Source of the DNA: Liopterus haemorrhoidalis
Taxonomy: Eukaryota > Arthropoda > Insecta > Coleoptera > Dytiscidae
DNA length: 64,000 bases
Assembly (NCBI GenBank): GCA_963971575.1
Contig: OZ020624.1
Span: 4,965,001-5,029,000, forward strand
Direction: 5' to 3'
Under the pieces are notes generated by a model. The model had not been told where the DNA came from. It saw nothing but the letters and a program-made list of their open reading frames with translations, and searched no databases. Positions 50,691 to 61,690 of the stretch are shown piece by piece (position 1 is the first letter of the stretch; each line of letters opens with the position of its first letter). The position numbers and the translations under genes are program-made.

Positions 50691-52322
50691 AGACCATATT
50701 AGTGTGTCGTCACATACATGTCCTGCCATCTGAGAGCTGAGTCCTTTTGAAGTTTAAAATACATGGGACATTACTTTTGTTACCTTAATTTTATAAATAT
50801 TTTCAATTTTGGAGCATAAAATATGTATTTTTGATAAATATATACTAATATATACAGTCCAGATACTTTATACAAGGTGTATCAAAAGAAATTTTATATT
50901 TATTTAGCTTACTGCGTGAACGCAACGTATCCGAGGGGCGCGGGGGTTATGTCAATCAGTAGCCTGGCTCTTGGGAATTCAGTCGCTATGGAGCGTTTCT
51001 CGGGAGCAGACCGCGCGTTATGCGTGCGAGAGTTTTACAAAAACGGTGATTCGGCGACTGTAGCGCGTAGATAATTCTGCAGTATTCGAGGTTTTCGCCA
51101 CTTAAATGATGCGCCAAGCATTCCTCTCATTCGACATTGGGTTAAAAAGTTTGAAGAGACTGGTACAACGCTGGATAAATCAAAATCCGGGCGACCTAGG
51201 TCATCAAGAACGGTAGAAAATGTGGAGAATGTTAATCAGTCTGTTCGTGACGACCCGAACCTTTCAATTCGGAAGCGCGCAAGTGCTTTAAATGTGCATA
51301 GATCATCATTACATCGCATTATGCACAAAGACCTAAAGCTGCACTCCTACAAAATTCAATTGGTGCAAGAATTAAAGCCCCAAGATGCCAGTCAGAGGCT
51401 TAATTTCGTAAATCAGGACAGGTGACATAAATTGGCCTCCACGCAGTCCAGATTTAACCCCTATGGACTTTTTTCTATGGGGTTATCTTAAATCTAAAGT
51501 GTACGCCAATAAACCGACTTCACTGGCGCATTTGAAAGAAAATATCCGTCACGAAATGGCAGCCATCCCTGAGTCCACCTGCCGAGACGTCATAAGTAAT
51601 TTTACTGTTCGATTGAATGAGTGCCGAGAACGCGAGGGTCTACATTTAGACGATATTATTTTTAAGAAATAAATCCCCAAAAAGTGTATTTTAATAATTA
51701 ATAAACATTTTTTCTATATACGGCTTACTTTTTTTTTAATCGATCCACTAAATATAAAATTTCTTTTGAGACACCTTGTATTATAGAATAATGATTTTAT
51801 AAATATATAAATAAGGATTCGAAGATATATTTATAGGTTACGTTTTTAAATAATATGAAAATCGGAATATCTTTAGTATTTATTTAATTAACACTAAGTA
51901 ATCATTAATATTTTGTTTTAGAATGCATATTGGTGTATTGTTTTGCTCCAAATTGTAACAATTACATCTAAATTATTAATTGCAAATTTTTTCGTTTTTT
52001 GACAGATGAAAATGAAAAACAATAATGGAAAATTAAAAACAACATATTATTCCTTTAAACCATTTAGATATGGCACACACACTAATTGCTATGTTACTTG
52101 CCATAATAACGATTATTAACGTAAATTTTTCAAAATTAACCTGCAAAATAATATTGTTCTGCAAAAATTATAACATATTAAATTATAATGTATAAAATAA
52201 GAATTTTAATAAATAAATATTTCCAAAATACAATTTAACAAAAAAACAACATGCTAAATTCAAATAAAAAGAATCCAACCGCGACTGAATCCCATTTTGT
52301 GACGTATTTACTAATATGGTCT
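50691..52322. mobile_element. Family F MITE, copy 2, carrying a mariner
   Basis: The ends match 29024-29800 (agaccatattagtgt / actaatatggtct). LINE sequence resumes directly on each side ('cccctaat' before, 'attccctcg' after). Comparison with the LINE at 49200 (tctaattccctcg) suggests an AT duplication or none, rather than TA. Confidence 0.75.
50873..51778 (+). mobile_element. DD41D mariner, internally deleted copy, 906 bp
   Basis: Same inverted ends as 5006-6285, flanked by TA. Open pieces include MERFSGADRALCVREFYKNG, the HTH region (51222-51425, SIRKRASALNVHRSSLHRIM), and WPPRSPDLTPMDFFLWGYLK through the C-terminus KENIRHEMAAIPES. The segment between QRLNFVNQ and INWPP is deleted, removing the first two catalytic Asp residues. 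It could still be mobilised in trans. Confidence 0.85.
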
Positions 52323-52920
52323 ATTCCCTCGATCACCTCTTCCCCCTTCCATCTTCATGCAACAGGTCTAATGACTTCGCGAGATGCTCTATATCTTCTT
52401 TTTCCTCCCCGTACATCCTGCACATCTTATCCTCCTGTTTCCTCAAATATCTATTTCCTCTCTCTTTATTCCCGCACCTTAGCCTCGCAATCCTCCTAAT
52501 CCTCCCTTCCGACCATCCTCTTTCTTCCTTCAAGTAGCTTGGTACCCCTATAGTTCTGACCTCCGTATATCTCCCTGCGCTCCTTGATTTGTCTATTCTG
52601 ACTGTCCTTTCTTGCTCCCCCACTTCCTTATTCCTCCTCCACAACTCCTCAATCACGCTTATCCCGTATTTTCTTCTCCTTTCCACCTCTGTCGCATCCA
52701 CTCCGCATCTCCAGTAATACTCCTTTCTCATCTCCCCCCATGCATACCATATTCCTTTCTGTTCCTCTCTGGCTCTTTACTCCCAGCATCCCCTCACTAA
52801 TCTTTTGTCTGTTTCTCTTCTAACTTTCTCCTCGTGCTTAACCGCCCTCCTTCCTGTACCCACTTTCATCTTATCCCTTTTCAGTTCCTCTCTTACAATA
52901 TACCCTGGTGTTGATCTATC

Positions 52921-54271
52921 TACAGTGACTGTATAAAGACAGTGTGGCCATATGAACTGTAGCCGCCATGTTTATTCCAGATTTGTATTGGGTTATATGG
53001 AATAAATGTTAATATATCCTAATATATTATAAAATTTCTTAATTTTTTAATAGTTTTACGTATTTATGTTTATATATATGTGAATATCAATTTATTGTTA
53101 AGAAAAAACATGTATATGATTCAACATTTATTAAGATAAATATTAAAATTGCCTACCGATGAAGGTATTTTTTTGAAATGTTTGCAACATAAAAAGAAAA
53201 CAAATGAAAAAAATTCTTAAAAAAGGACATGAAAGGAAATAAAAGAGATATGTTTTTATTATTTTATAATTTTATTTGAGGACCTATAAAAACTAAAACA
53301 TTTTTTTTTATAAAAACGGGAGTTACATTTTAATTTGAATATTTTAAATTTAAGAAAACAAGTTCAAACAGGACGTTAGAATTAGAATAAAAAGATAGGG
53401 AAAAAATGATGATAAGGTTCTATAAAAATTAGAGAACCCAACATTTCTCTAATTTTTGGGTAAACGCATGTTTATATATATATATATATAAAAAAAAAAA
53501 GGATATTTTCATATTAAAAAAGAATAAGCAGAACATGTTATATAGCCTGAGTTCAAAAAGAAATTACATAAGAGTTGGCTATGGAAAAATAAAATAATGT
53601 ATACTACAAGCTTTATGTAACAATAAATAACTTATGACAACAAGAGTGATTTAATTAATTCAGATAGTAAATTAATTCTAAAGCTTTCTGTTGACATTAC
53701 TTTTATTTTCCATAGCCAACTCTTATGCAATTTCTTTTTGAACTCATGGTATAAATGATATATTAATAAAGAAAACTGATGTATATATTATCAATTATGC
53801 ATTTATTCAACTAAAATTATGGTCAGGTGAAAAATAAAATGAAATCAGCATAGAAAAACATTAAAATTAATGAAAGTAAATACTTCTTATAATTGTGAAG
53901 CCATCCATTGATTTACTGGCATAATGTTTTTTTATGTTCATCTAGCCTTTTTTTCCCAGCAATTTTAAACCTAAACATAACAAAACGTTTCATTATTTTT
54001 TATTTTAATTTGTGACAATTTAAAATATGTGCACAGTTTACATTATCTACATTACTCATTACTCATCACAAACACAACAATATTCACTATTAAACGTCTA
54101 AATATACGTATATTATTTGAAAATATCACTTAAATCTGTTGGAACACAAGCTAAACACATGTAAACCATATATAATCTGTAACAAAGTTGGAAGAAATAT
54201 GGCGGACTTCAGCTCGACCAATAGAAAATGAGACCATCGTGTGGCCACACTGTCTTTATATAATAACTGTA
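52921..54271. mobile_element. TIR element, 1351 bp, perfect 8-bp TSD
   Basis: The ends 'tacagtgactgtataaagac' and the complement of 'gtctttatataataactgta' continue into 'agtgtggcca' on both sides. GATCTATC flanks it (52913-52920 and 54272-54279), and removing the element restores the LINE sequence. The 8-bp duplication suggests hAT or P. The interior is AT-rich without a recognisable transposase and holds a nested MITE at 53546-53752. Confidence 0.75.
53546..53752. mobile_element. Nested MITE with ~45-bp inverted ends
   Basis: 'gagttcaaaaagaaattaca' and 'gttggctatggaaaa' on the left are mirrored by 'ttttccatagccaac' and 'aatttctttttgaactc' on the right, with TATA on both sides. Confidence 0.7.
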
Positions 54272-54530
54272 GATCTATCTACCCCTAAGATCCTTCTCAA
54301 ATACCTCTCATGTATTCGTTCTACCTTCTCCCATTCCTTCCATCCCCATATTTCCACCCCATATAGCAGGATGTTCTTCACCTCGGCGTCAAACACCCTC
54401 AGTCTCCATCCAATATCATCGTTAAACTTCCTCTCTCCTATACCACTATTATATACTCATTTATATACCACTGAATAAGTTGTGTCCAGTGGACGAGCTG
54501 AACGTTTTCACCAGTCCAACAGTGTAATAT

Positions 54531-56160
54531 TTATTTATTTATTTAAGACATCAACAGCCAGTGAGTGGCCAATTACAGATATCTACAGAATATTAGTACA
54601 ATGTATCAGATGATATAAATAAATGTATTGTTATAATTACATATACAATATGATAACAATATAATAATACAATATGAAACAATTTTATTTTATTTAACGT
54701 GTAATGTTTAACATAATATTCATTTTCGATTTAAACTCTGGAAGTGAACCATTAAATATGTCTATAACATTAAATTTCTCATTAAAGACTGACATGCATC
54801 GGTTTAGAGGTGAATTTTGACAGTAGTTTGTATTGCAGTTATTAATGTAAAATGTATTTTTTGATCTAGTATTTCTTTGAGGTACTAATATGTTTATATT
54901 TGAAATAAATGGTTGAACATCTATTAAACTATTAATAATTTTATGTAATAAGATCATATCATTTTTTGTTCTTCTAGTTTCAAGCGTACTGTAATTTAAA
55001 TCGTTTAAAAATGAATGATAGGTTGATGAATGGAAAGTTAAGTTTTGTTTTCAAGCAAAATACCTCATATATTTAATTTGTATTTGCTCTATGCTGTAAA
55101 TATATTTATAGTACAAAGGATTCCAGATTGGTGTACAGTATTCCAGGTTGGGTCTAATAAGACTGTTGTACAGGGTCAACAGTGTTTTGGAATTGGTGAA
55201 GTTAAAACTTTGTCTTAAAACAAAACCTAGCATTCTATAAGATTTATTTATGATATAATCTATGTGCTGATCGAAACGAAGCTTAGTATCTAACATAACA
55301 CCTAGATCTTTCGTAAGACCAACTTTTTTTATTGTAACGTTATTTAATTTGTAGGGATATAATATACTATCACGTTTCCTTGTAAAAGTCATAGCATAGC
55401 ACTTATCCACATTGAGGGAGAGACAATTTTCGGCACAATATTTATAAAATGTATTCATGTCATTTTGCAAATAATGACAATCTACCTGTGAGTCGATACT
55501 CTTAAAAATTTTAAGGTCATCTGCAAAAAGTAAAAATTCGCAGTTTTCGAAAACCTGACCTATATCGTTTATATAACAAATAAAAAGTAAAGGACCCAGG
55601 TGGGACCCTTGAGGCACACCGGAAGTGGCTTCATAACTTCTAGATTTAAATCCGTTAACAACCACTGATAAGATCCGGTTTCGAATGTAGGAGTCGAGCC
55701 ATCTAAGTAGCGTTCCGTGGATTCCACAGTTGAATAGTTTTTGAATGAGAATATCATGATTGACTCTATCGAAAGCTTTCGAAAAATCAGTATAGACGGT
55801 GTCTACTTGTTGGAACTTGCTAAAGCATTTATTTACATATTCAGTGAATGTAAGTAGATTTGACAAAGTGGATTTTGATTTAACGAAACCATGCTGTTCT
55901 GGAATGATAATATTATCAAAATGATAATTTAATTTATCTAGGAGACACTTTTCAAATACTTTGGCTATTGCACATAATTTTGATATGGGTCTGTAATTTT
56001 TGATATTTTCCTTGTCGCCGCTCTTATGAATTGGCGTTATGTAGGTACATTTCCAGATGTCCGGGAATATACCTTCTTTTAAAGAGGTATTAAAAATTAT
56101 TTCCAAAGGTTCAACTAAATAGTAAGCACACGTTTTAATAAAAATAGAATATTGCCATTT
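54531..56160 (-). mobile_element. LINE, 5'-truncated, with (TAAA)n tail
   Basis: The 3' end on the minus strand is 'cttaaataaataaataaata' near 54530-54545, a simple-repeat tail. The body is the reverse transcriptase below. The 5' part including the endonuclease is absent. Confidence 0.8.
54694..56106 (-). pseudogene. LINE reverse transcriptase with one in-frame TGA
   Basis: One continuous frame of 471 codons, broken only by a TGA at 55051-55053. Order: HKSGDKENIKNYRPIS (block 1), VYTDFSKAFDRVNHDILIQK (catalytic Asp), TSGVPQGSHLGPLLFICYIN, FLLFADDLKIF (catalytic Asp pair), LGVMLDTKLRFDQH, then after the stop FHSSTYHSFLNDLNYSTLET to the end. The single lesion indicates a fairly young copy. RNA-templated priming at the target site is the family's role. 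Confidence 0.85.
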
Positions 56161-56574
56161 ATGCGGAATAAGTAGTATCTAGTGGACGAGTATTTGCGAG
56201 TAGAAGGTGTTGAGCGGCGAAGATGTGGTTCAGCTGGTTGTACTTAGTCTTACATCATGGTCTCCACGGTCACTGTTACTCGCGAGGCAAGCCTTTGTCC
56301 AACGCTGTTACGTAGTTGATCAGTTGATCCGCCAATATCAACTGTTACACAGTTTACGTTACAAAGCAAAGACTATTACTCATTTCAATATTTACTCGCG
56401 TATTTATAGAGGCTTGTTGATTTTACAATTTAAACATATCAACATTGAACTTAAGACATAGTTATACACAAAATAATCTGCCTTAAAAATAATAATAAAA
56501 TAAAACTATTCCACTAGATTAATGAAGACGTTATACTCGTCCACTGGAACAACTTATTTGATCTTACATATAAA
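56161..56574. other. No gene seen; 'ccactgga' repeat family
   Basis: Fragments such as 'tagtggacgagtatttgcg' and 'tactcgtccactggaac' resemble those at 54481, 57829 and 58145, so another low-copy repeat is scattered here. No coding region is supported. Confidence 0.4.
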
Positions 56575-57618
56575 AATTGATGTGAAGTGTGAATTTTCAC
56601 ACATTTCAGGGTTTCGCAAGTATTTAGTAAGTGAATGATGATTATTTGGGATACCAAAACAAATTTTATGTTAAAATATTTTTTTTTGTTAATTTTAATT
56701 CGAATGCCTAATACCATTATTCAAGTTTCTAAATATGCCCAGCATTTTTTTTATGTAGCAAGGTTCATTAAGATTTTGAAAATTGCGCGTATGGCTTCCA
56801 TTGGTTGCTTAAGTCATAAACTCCGCCCCTCTGATTTCGTATCCATTCAAACATAGAATTAAATTATAATTTCACCACTTCCCACTGATAATTAAATGTA
56901 TGCTTTTAAAAATTAAATGCAACATTTGCCAAAATATAACTAGAATTTTGTGAAAATAATTTAAACAAAATAGAAAAAAAAAAAAAAAACAAAAAAATGG
57001 ATTTGTCTCCTTTGAACGGGAGCGAACCCTAGTTTGCTGCGCGGCAAGCGAGCAAGCTAACCATTAGACCAGGATACGCCTTGTGTTACATAAACATAAC
57101 TATTATGCATAACTTTTGTACATCGTCAACCAAAAAACACAAAAAATGCGTTCTTTTCTGAAAACATAATATGATCAAAAATTCCTGTTGTACTATTCCG
57201 GTTCACACCAATGTACATTACTTAGATTTTTTTCAGATTTTAGTTTAAATCATCTGGGCTACAGGGTGTGGGAGAAAAAATTTTTTGCACTTTTTTGGCA
57301 AAAATCGCCTCAAAATAATTTATTTTTTGAAAATAAAATTTTGATTGTTAATCCACGTACTAAGGGCTTTCATTTGATACCCTACTCAGAATTTTTTAAA
57401 AATATATTTTTTTCAATGAGTACATATTTGTTTATATTTTTAGGAGAATATGTGTTTTAGTTGTTTTAGTATTTTTTCTATGTGCGGGTCAAAGAGCTGT
57501 ATAAGCATGCCAAATTTCAACTCACTAGGTTTAGCCGTTTGGCTACAATTTTTACCGAACAGACAGACAGACGACAAAATGACGGTATAAGGGTTTTTTT
57601 GTCATACCTACAAAGCCC
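56575..57618 (-). repeat. Family A repeat, copy A6
   Basis: Inverted: begins 'attgatgtgaagtgtgaatt', ends 'ggtataagggttttttt' and 'acctacaaagccctaa'. Near full length. The ORFs here have no domain. Confidence 0.85.
57012..57080 (-). other. tRNA-like module inside family A copy A6
   Basis: Minus strand: 'cctggtctaatggttagc' (A box), a paired 'gcttgc'/'gcaagc'-type stem, and 'agggttcgctcccg' (T arm and B box). It is the most tRNA-like of the modules but still lacks a matching acceptor stem. Confidence 0.55.
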
Positions 57619-58193
57619 TAAAAAGGTTGACCCGAAATTTCCGGAAAATATATTTCCCGTTTCCCGGAGGTTCAAAAATGTCGGGTATATTGAAACCCGA
57701 AGTGTGCTGGTTAAATGAATTATTGGATCATCGACGTATTCCCAATTGTGTTCTTTTCTTTTTATTCCTGTTTGTTCGTGTTCGTTTCAGGTTGTTAAAA
57801 TTGTTTGTTTTTAACTACTGGTGATGTTATACTCATCCACTGGCCACAGTTTGCAATGAGATGGATTTGATAACGACTATCATCCTCGCGCATTAATGTT
57901 AAAAATATGTAAATGCGTAATATAATTAGTCCAAAAAGTAACTAGAGCATTATGTACTCTCCGAGATATATAAAGATTTAACTGTTATAAATGTACCCTA
58001 CTTTTGAAAGACCTACACATTTAATTATCTCAGCTACAGATAACTGTTATGATAATTTGAATTCTTTTGTCAGTTCTCGAGGTGACAACAACATCATCAT
58101 TAATATATTTTACATTTTTCAATAGTGAATCACAAGTAAACAGTCTCCAGTGGACATATGAAAAGCAAGTCTTCACCAGTTCAACAGTGTAAT
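57619..58193. other. No gene seen
   Basis: Short frames without domains. Includes another 'atactcatccactggcc' fragment at 57829. Confidence 0.4.
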
Positions 58194-58464
58194 ACCCTTT
58201 TCACACTAGATCTTTAAGACGAGTGAACTTAAAGTTCACCGATGTTTAAGATCGGTATGCTTTCACACTTGATGTTTAAATCTCTGGTGCTGTCATCAGC
58301 TACAGTAATTTTGTCCTTAAGTTACCGTCATGAAATTACCAGTTTTGAACTGTCTGCGCAGATGCACATTTTGAATTATTATAAACAAATATGGATATTT
58401 CATTTCATTCTACAATAAAGACACTACAATAAAGAATATATTACACCTGTATTAACATGTAAGT
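58194..58464. repeat. Half of the 10500-11093 element, inverted
   Basis: Starts 'acccttttcacactagatct' and follows the complement of the right half of that element to 'aacatgtaagt', then breaks off. The order and spacing are preserved. Confidence 0.75.
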
Positions 58465-58895
58465 ATTAAAGTGTAAAGCTGCATTCACAGTTACCAAATT
58501 ATACTTACAATTTAGAACTATAATCAAGTATTATATTTATACTTAGGAGAGCATTCATACATACCAAATTATAATTATGATTAGTAAGTGCTACCATCTG
58601 TTGTTACAAACAAAAATTACTATTGCATGGGCCCACCATCTACGTTTTTAACCTTATTTCATTTTTAAATATGCTAAAATGGTCACAGTTTTTCATCTAC
58701 GAATTATTTAGGCAGTTATATGTACCATAATTATAGGTTTTTGCATGTCGTATCTATTTTGACATTTCAAATTTACTTTATTATTGAGATTAGTTTCTGT
58801 CACTTTCTCGCTAAGTGTTCTCGTAAGTTTGGCCTCACATTAGTCCGCTCTCTTGATCTGTTAATTGTCAAGTGTCAAAAAATATTTATATGTCA
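58465..58895. other. No gene seen
   Basis: AT-rich. A pair of 'gcattcacagttaccaaatt' / 'gcattcatacataccaaatt' direct repeats lies at 58490 and 58550. Confidence 0.4.
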
Positions 58896-60493
58896 AATAA
58901 CCTAAATATATATAAATAAGTTTATTCAGTAAATAATTAAAATACATAAAATTACATGGTTAGCACACAGCACCCGTTACAAAAGTAACATAATCTGTAT
59001 TTGGATATGTTGTTGTATGATTGGTTATCAGATATTTGAGTAATATTCTTTAATTCTAGGAAAAATTTCAAAAAACCTAACAAAAGTTGAGAAATAGGTG
59101 ATAATGTTATGTGAGAGTGTAAATTTTATGTGTTTAAGTGTTGAAGCAAACGATGTTTCGGAAACCTCCTCTTGTGTCGTTTCGGTAATTCATCTAGGTT
59201 ATACAGACCAATTGCATTTATTAATGGGTTCGTATGAATACTGCACTTTTCATAGAATTTTTTTGCATTTTTTAATACATATTCTTCTATAGTTGGTTGG
59301 TTTGCTATTTCGTGTAAGAAAGTAATGCGGTTATATTTTCTTAATTGTGTAGCCATTCGCAGGCATTTATTTTGAATAACCTGCACGTCATTTAAATAGC
59401 TTGTCGATACACTAGCCCAGGCTGCAGATCCATAAGTTAATATTGGTCTGATCACTATATTATACAACAATAATTTATTTTCAGTACTTAAGTAACTCTT
59501 AGTATTAATTAGACTGTAGATATTATGCATCATCATTTTTGCTTTTTTAGTAATATTATTAATGTGTTCTTTCCAAATTAATTTACTATCAAATGTTAGA
59601 CCCAAATATTTAGCATTTTTGCTCCATGCAATTAGTTTTTTGTTATAGTACAAACGATTTACATGATTATTTTTAAGATTAGTGAAATAAATTGCTTGAC
59701 ACTTGCTAGTATTTATTTTTATCTTCCATTTAATGTAATATTTATGAAGTTGATTTAGAACAGTTTGCAATTTGTTAATAACAACTCTAGGCTGTTTTCC
59801 AGATGCAAATATGGCAGTATCATCAGCAAATAGTGCCATTTCTATATTTTTAGATACAGGTAAATCATGTAAATAAATAATAAAAAGAACTGGACCAAGA
59901 ATAGAGCCTTGGGGAACTCCAGCTGATATCTGACGTATACTTGATATTGAATTATTTATAACTACTTGAAATTTGCGATCAGTTAAATAAGCTTTAATAA
60001 ATTTAATTAGATGTGATGGGATTCTTAGCTTAATTAATTTGAATAGAAGACCATCTTGCCAGACAGTGTCGAATGCTTTTTGGATGTCAAGAAATACTGC
60101 ACCCACCGACTTTTTCCTATTGAAACTTTTAGATATTAACTCCGTTACTCTAACAAGTTGATGTGTAGCAGAATGATAATGTCTAAAACCAAACTGTTCA
60201 TTTTGAAATAATTCAGAGTCTTCGCCATATTCAATTATTCTATTTAAAATGATTTTTTCCAAGATCTTTGAAAGACTAGATAATAAACTGATGGGCCTAT
60301 AATTGTCAGGATCTGCATTTGACTTCCCTGTTTTGTGAATTGGCACAATATGTGCCAATTTCCATTTTGATGGAAAATAATTTTTTTGCATGCAGGCGTT
60401 ATATAAATAAGTGAGGTAAACTATAGCCTTACGAGTATAACCTAAATAATATATAACTACGTAAAAACAAATTACATGGAGAATTTTCTCCAT
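58896..60493 (-). mobile_element. LINE (Jockey-like), 5'-truncated, open RT frame
   Basis: The 3' region of ~230 bp contains 'actgaataaacttatttata' near its end on the minus strand. The body encodes the long frame below. The 5' boundary lies around 60430-60490, where the protein loses similarity. Confidence 0.75.
59126..60493 (-). CDS. Jockey-like reverse transcriptase, 455-codon open frame
   Basis: Open from 60493 to a stop at 59126. The first ~22 residues (MEKILHVICFYVVIYYLGYT) are not RT-like and probably come from flanking sequence. Then ACMQKNYFPSKWKLAHIVPI HK, DNYRPISLLSSLSKILEK, VGAVFLDIQKAFDTVWQDGL (catalytic Asp), SAGVPQGSILGPVLFIIYLH, MALFADDTAIF (catalytic Asp pair), KYLGLTFDSKLIWKEHI and a C-terminus rich in Arg/Lys. 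All RT landmarks are intact, but the endonuclease and ORF1 are missing, so it is dead on arrival. It is the best preserved LINE frame here. Confidence 0.88.
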   Translation of the reverse strand: MEKILHVICFYVVIYYLGYTRKAIVYLTYLYNACMQKNYFPSKWKLAHIVPIHKTGKSNADPDNYRPISLLSSLSKILEKIILNRIIEYGEDSELFQNEQFGFRHYHSATHQLVRVTELISKSFNRKKSVGAVFLDIQKAFDTVWQDGLLFKLIKLRIPSHLIKFIKAYLTDRKFQVVINNSISSIRQISAGVPQGSILGPVLFIIYLHDLPVSKNIEMALFADDTAIFASGKQPRVVINKLQTVLNQLHKYYIKWKIKINTSKCQAIYFTNLKNNHVNRLYYNKKLIAWSKNAKYLGLTFDSKLIWKEHINNITKKAKMMMHNIYSLINTKSYLSTENKLLLYNIVIRPILTYGSAAWASVSTSYLNDVQVIQNKCLRMATQLRKYNRITFLHEIANQPTIEEYVLKNAKKFYEKCSIHTNPLINAIGLYNLDELPKRHKRRFPKHRLLQHLNT

Positions 60494-61245
60494 AAAATCT
60501 ACGCCAAGAATATAAATAAAAGTCTAAATATGTAAATAATAACAAAATATATGAGAAAAATTAAATAATATAAATAATATATATTTGCAATGTACGACAC
60601 TGAACATCTGTCAACTTTGACTAAAAACAATATTTTAACAGTGTAATAGGGATGACGATCTAAACCAATCCGAAGCAAGGACAAACAGCTCCTATCTTCT
60701 TACACACATTTTTCTACTTTGAAATAGACCATAGTCAAGTAATAAAATAATAAAATACATTAAAAATATTAAGTTTTATAAATAGTTGGAAAAAATTATA
60801 TTTATGAATATAAGTACATAGGTGTACTTTGTTAATAGTTAATAATACTAAAGAAAATATTGTTATTCAATATATATTGGGCCCCGCAAGTCCAGATTTG
60901 CCCCAGGCCCCGCAAATGCTAGGGGCGGCCCTGTTTACATTATTTCGGGGCTTCATTGCCAGAAAAGGTTGAGAAGCACTGGTATAAAAGAGACAGTATC
61001 TAAACGTTGCGTTAACTGTATCAGCATTCTTCCCAAATAATGCAATAGTTTTAAAACAATGAACATGTAATTAAACTAAATAAATGCAAATTAAATGATA
61101 TAATACCAAATTACGATCGCAATATGACCGAGTTTTCATGATTTCACCAGATCTTATGTGAATGGTTTAGTATTATAGCAGTGTTTCACATAAATTATCT
61201 GTGAAGTGATAAGAATAACGTGGTCACAGTGAATAAATAAAGACG
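60494..61245. other. No gene seen; hAT-type ends near 60880-60985
   Basis: 'gccccgcaagtccagatttg' and 'aggggcggccctg' resemble hAT terminal regions. 'ggttgagaagcactgg' at 60968 matches, in reverse, the common hAT end CAGTGCTTCTCAACC. Their partners were not found. Confidence 0.45.
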
Positions 61246-61479
61246 GTGTGGGCGGCTGCAGCATCGCCTGCACCATTTGGCAACGTGCCAAAGTTCAGAA
61301 ACAAACTAAACATTACCGATTCTATGATGCAGATGTTCTATTCAATAACAAGCCGTCTTTCTGTTGGCGATTATGTATGTATTAAGCCTTTACTCAGCTG
61401 GAAAACTTATGACCAGGTTAGACAAGAACCAGGTGATTTTTCAGGCTGGCTGACAAAAGAATATAAGTCAAAAAATTGA
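61246..61479 (+). other. Unrecognised 77-codon frame
   Basis: The frame reads PKFRNKLNITDSMMQMFYSI, RLSVGDYVCIKPLLSWKTYD and QEPGDFSGWLTKEYK. Codon-like composition with no simple repeats makes it more credible than most short frames here, but I do not recognise it. It runs into a family A terminus at 61466 (attgatgtggagtgtgattt). It may be a remnant of a transposon or host exon. Confidence 0.3.
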
Positions 61480-61526
61480 TGTGGAGTGTGATTTTTCACA
61501 CATTTCAGAGTTTTGTAGGTATCTAC
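61466..61526 (-). repeat. Family A terminal fragment
   Basis: 'attgatgtggagtgtgattt' to 'gttttgtaggtatctac'; only the terminal 60 bp are present. Confidence 0.65.
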
Positions 61527-61529
61527 ACA

Positions 61530-61690
61530 GTAAAAAATTAGCTATGGCCACCACAGGACCGACCGCCATCATAAAATACTTGTATAAAATACATTCTAGC
61601 AGCAGAGTAGAAATAACTTAGCCTAATATATTCTAACAGAGATATTATTTATCATGACCATGGAAACGTTACATGTAAGTATGAAAAAAT
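61530..61690 (+). repeat. Family C repeat, copy 3
   Basis: Contains 'atggccaccacaggaccgac' and 'tctagcagcagagtagaaat'. As at 25680, family E sequence follows, so C and E may be parts of one larger repeat. Confidence 0.75.

Larger units (their letters stand above)
50590..54473 (-). mobile_element. R1-like LINE copy 2, split by two insertions
   Basis: Three blocks belong together on the minus strand: 54473-54280, 52912-52323 and 50690-50590. The first reads ILLYGVEIWGWKEWEKVERI and RYLRRILGVD (thumb), the second IARLRCGNKERGNRYLRKQE and MCRMYGEEKEDIEHLAKS. The gaps are exactly the element 52921-54271 and the MITE 50691-52322. The zinc knuckle has lost one Cys (CRMY), so this copy is decayed. 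Confidence 0.7.

Noticed and set aside
57012..57080. Possible tRNA gene on the minus strand
   Set aside because: The D and T arms look plausible, but the acceptor arm does not pair and the sequence is embedded in a repeat family.
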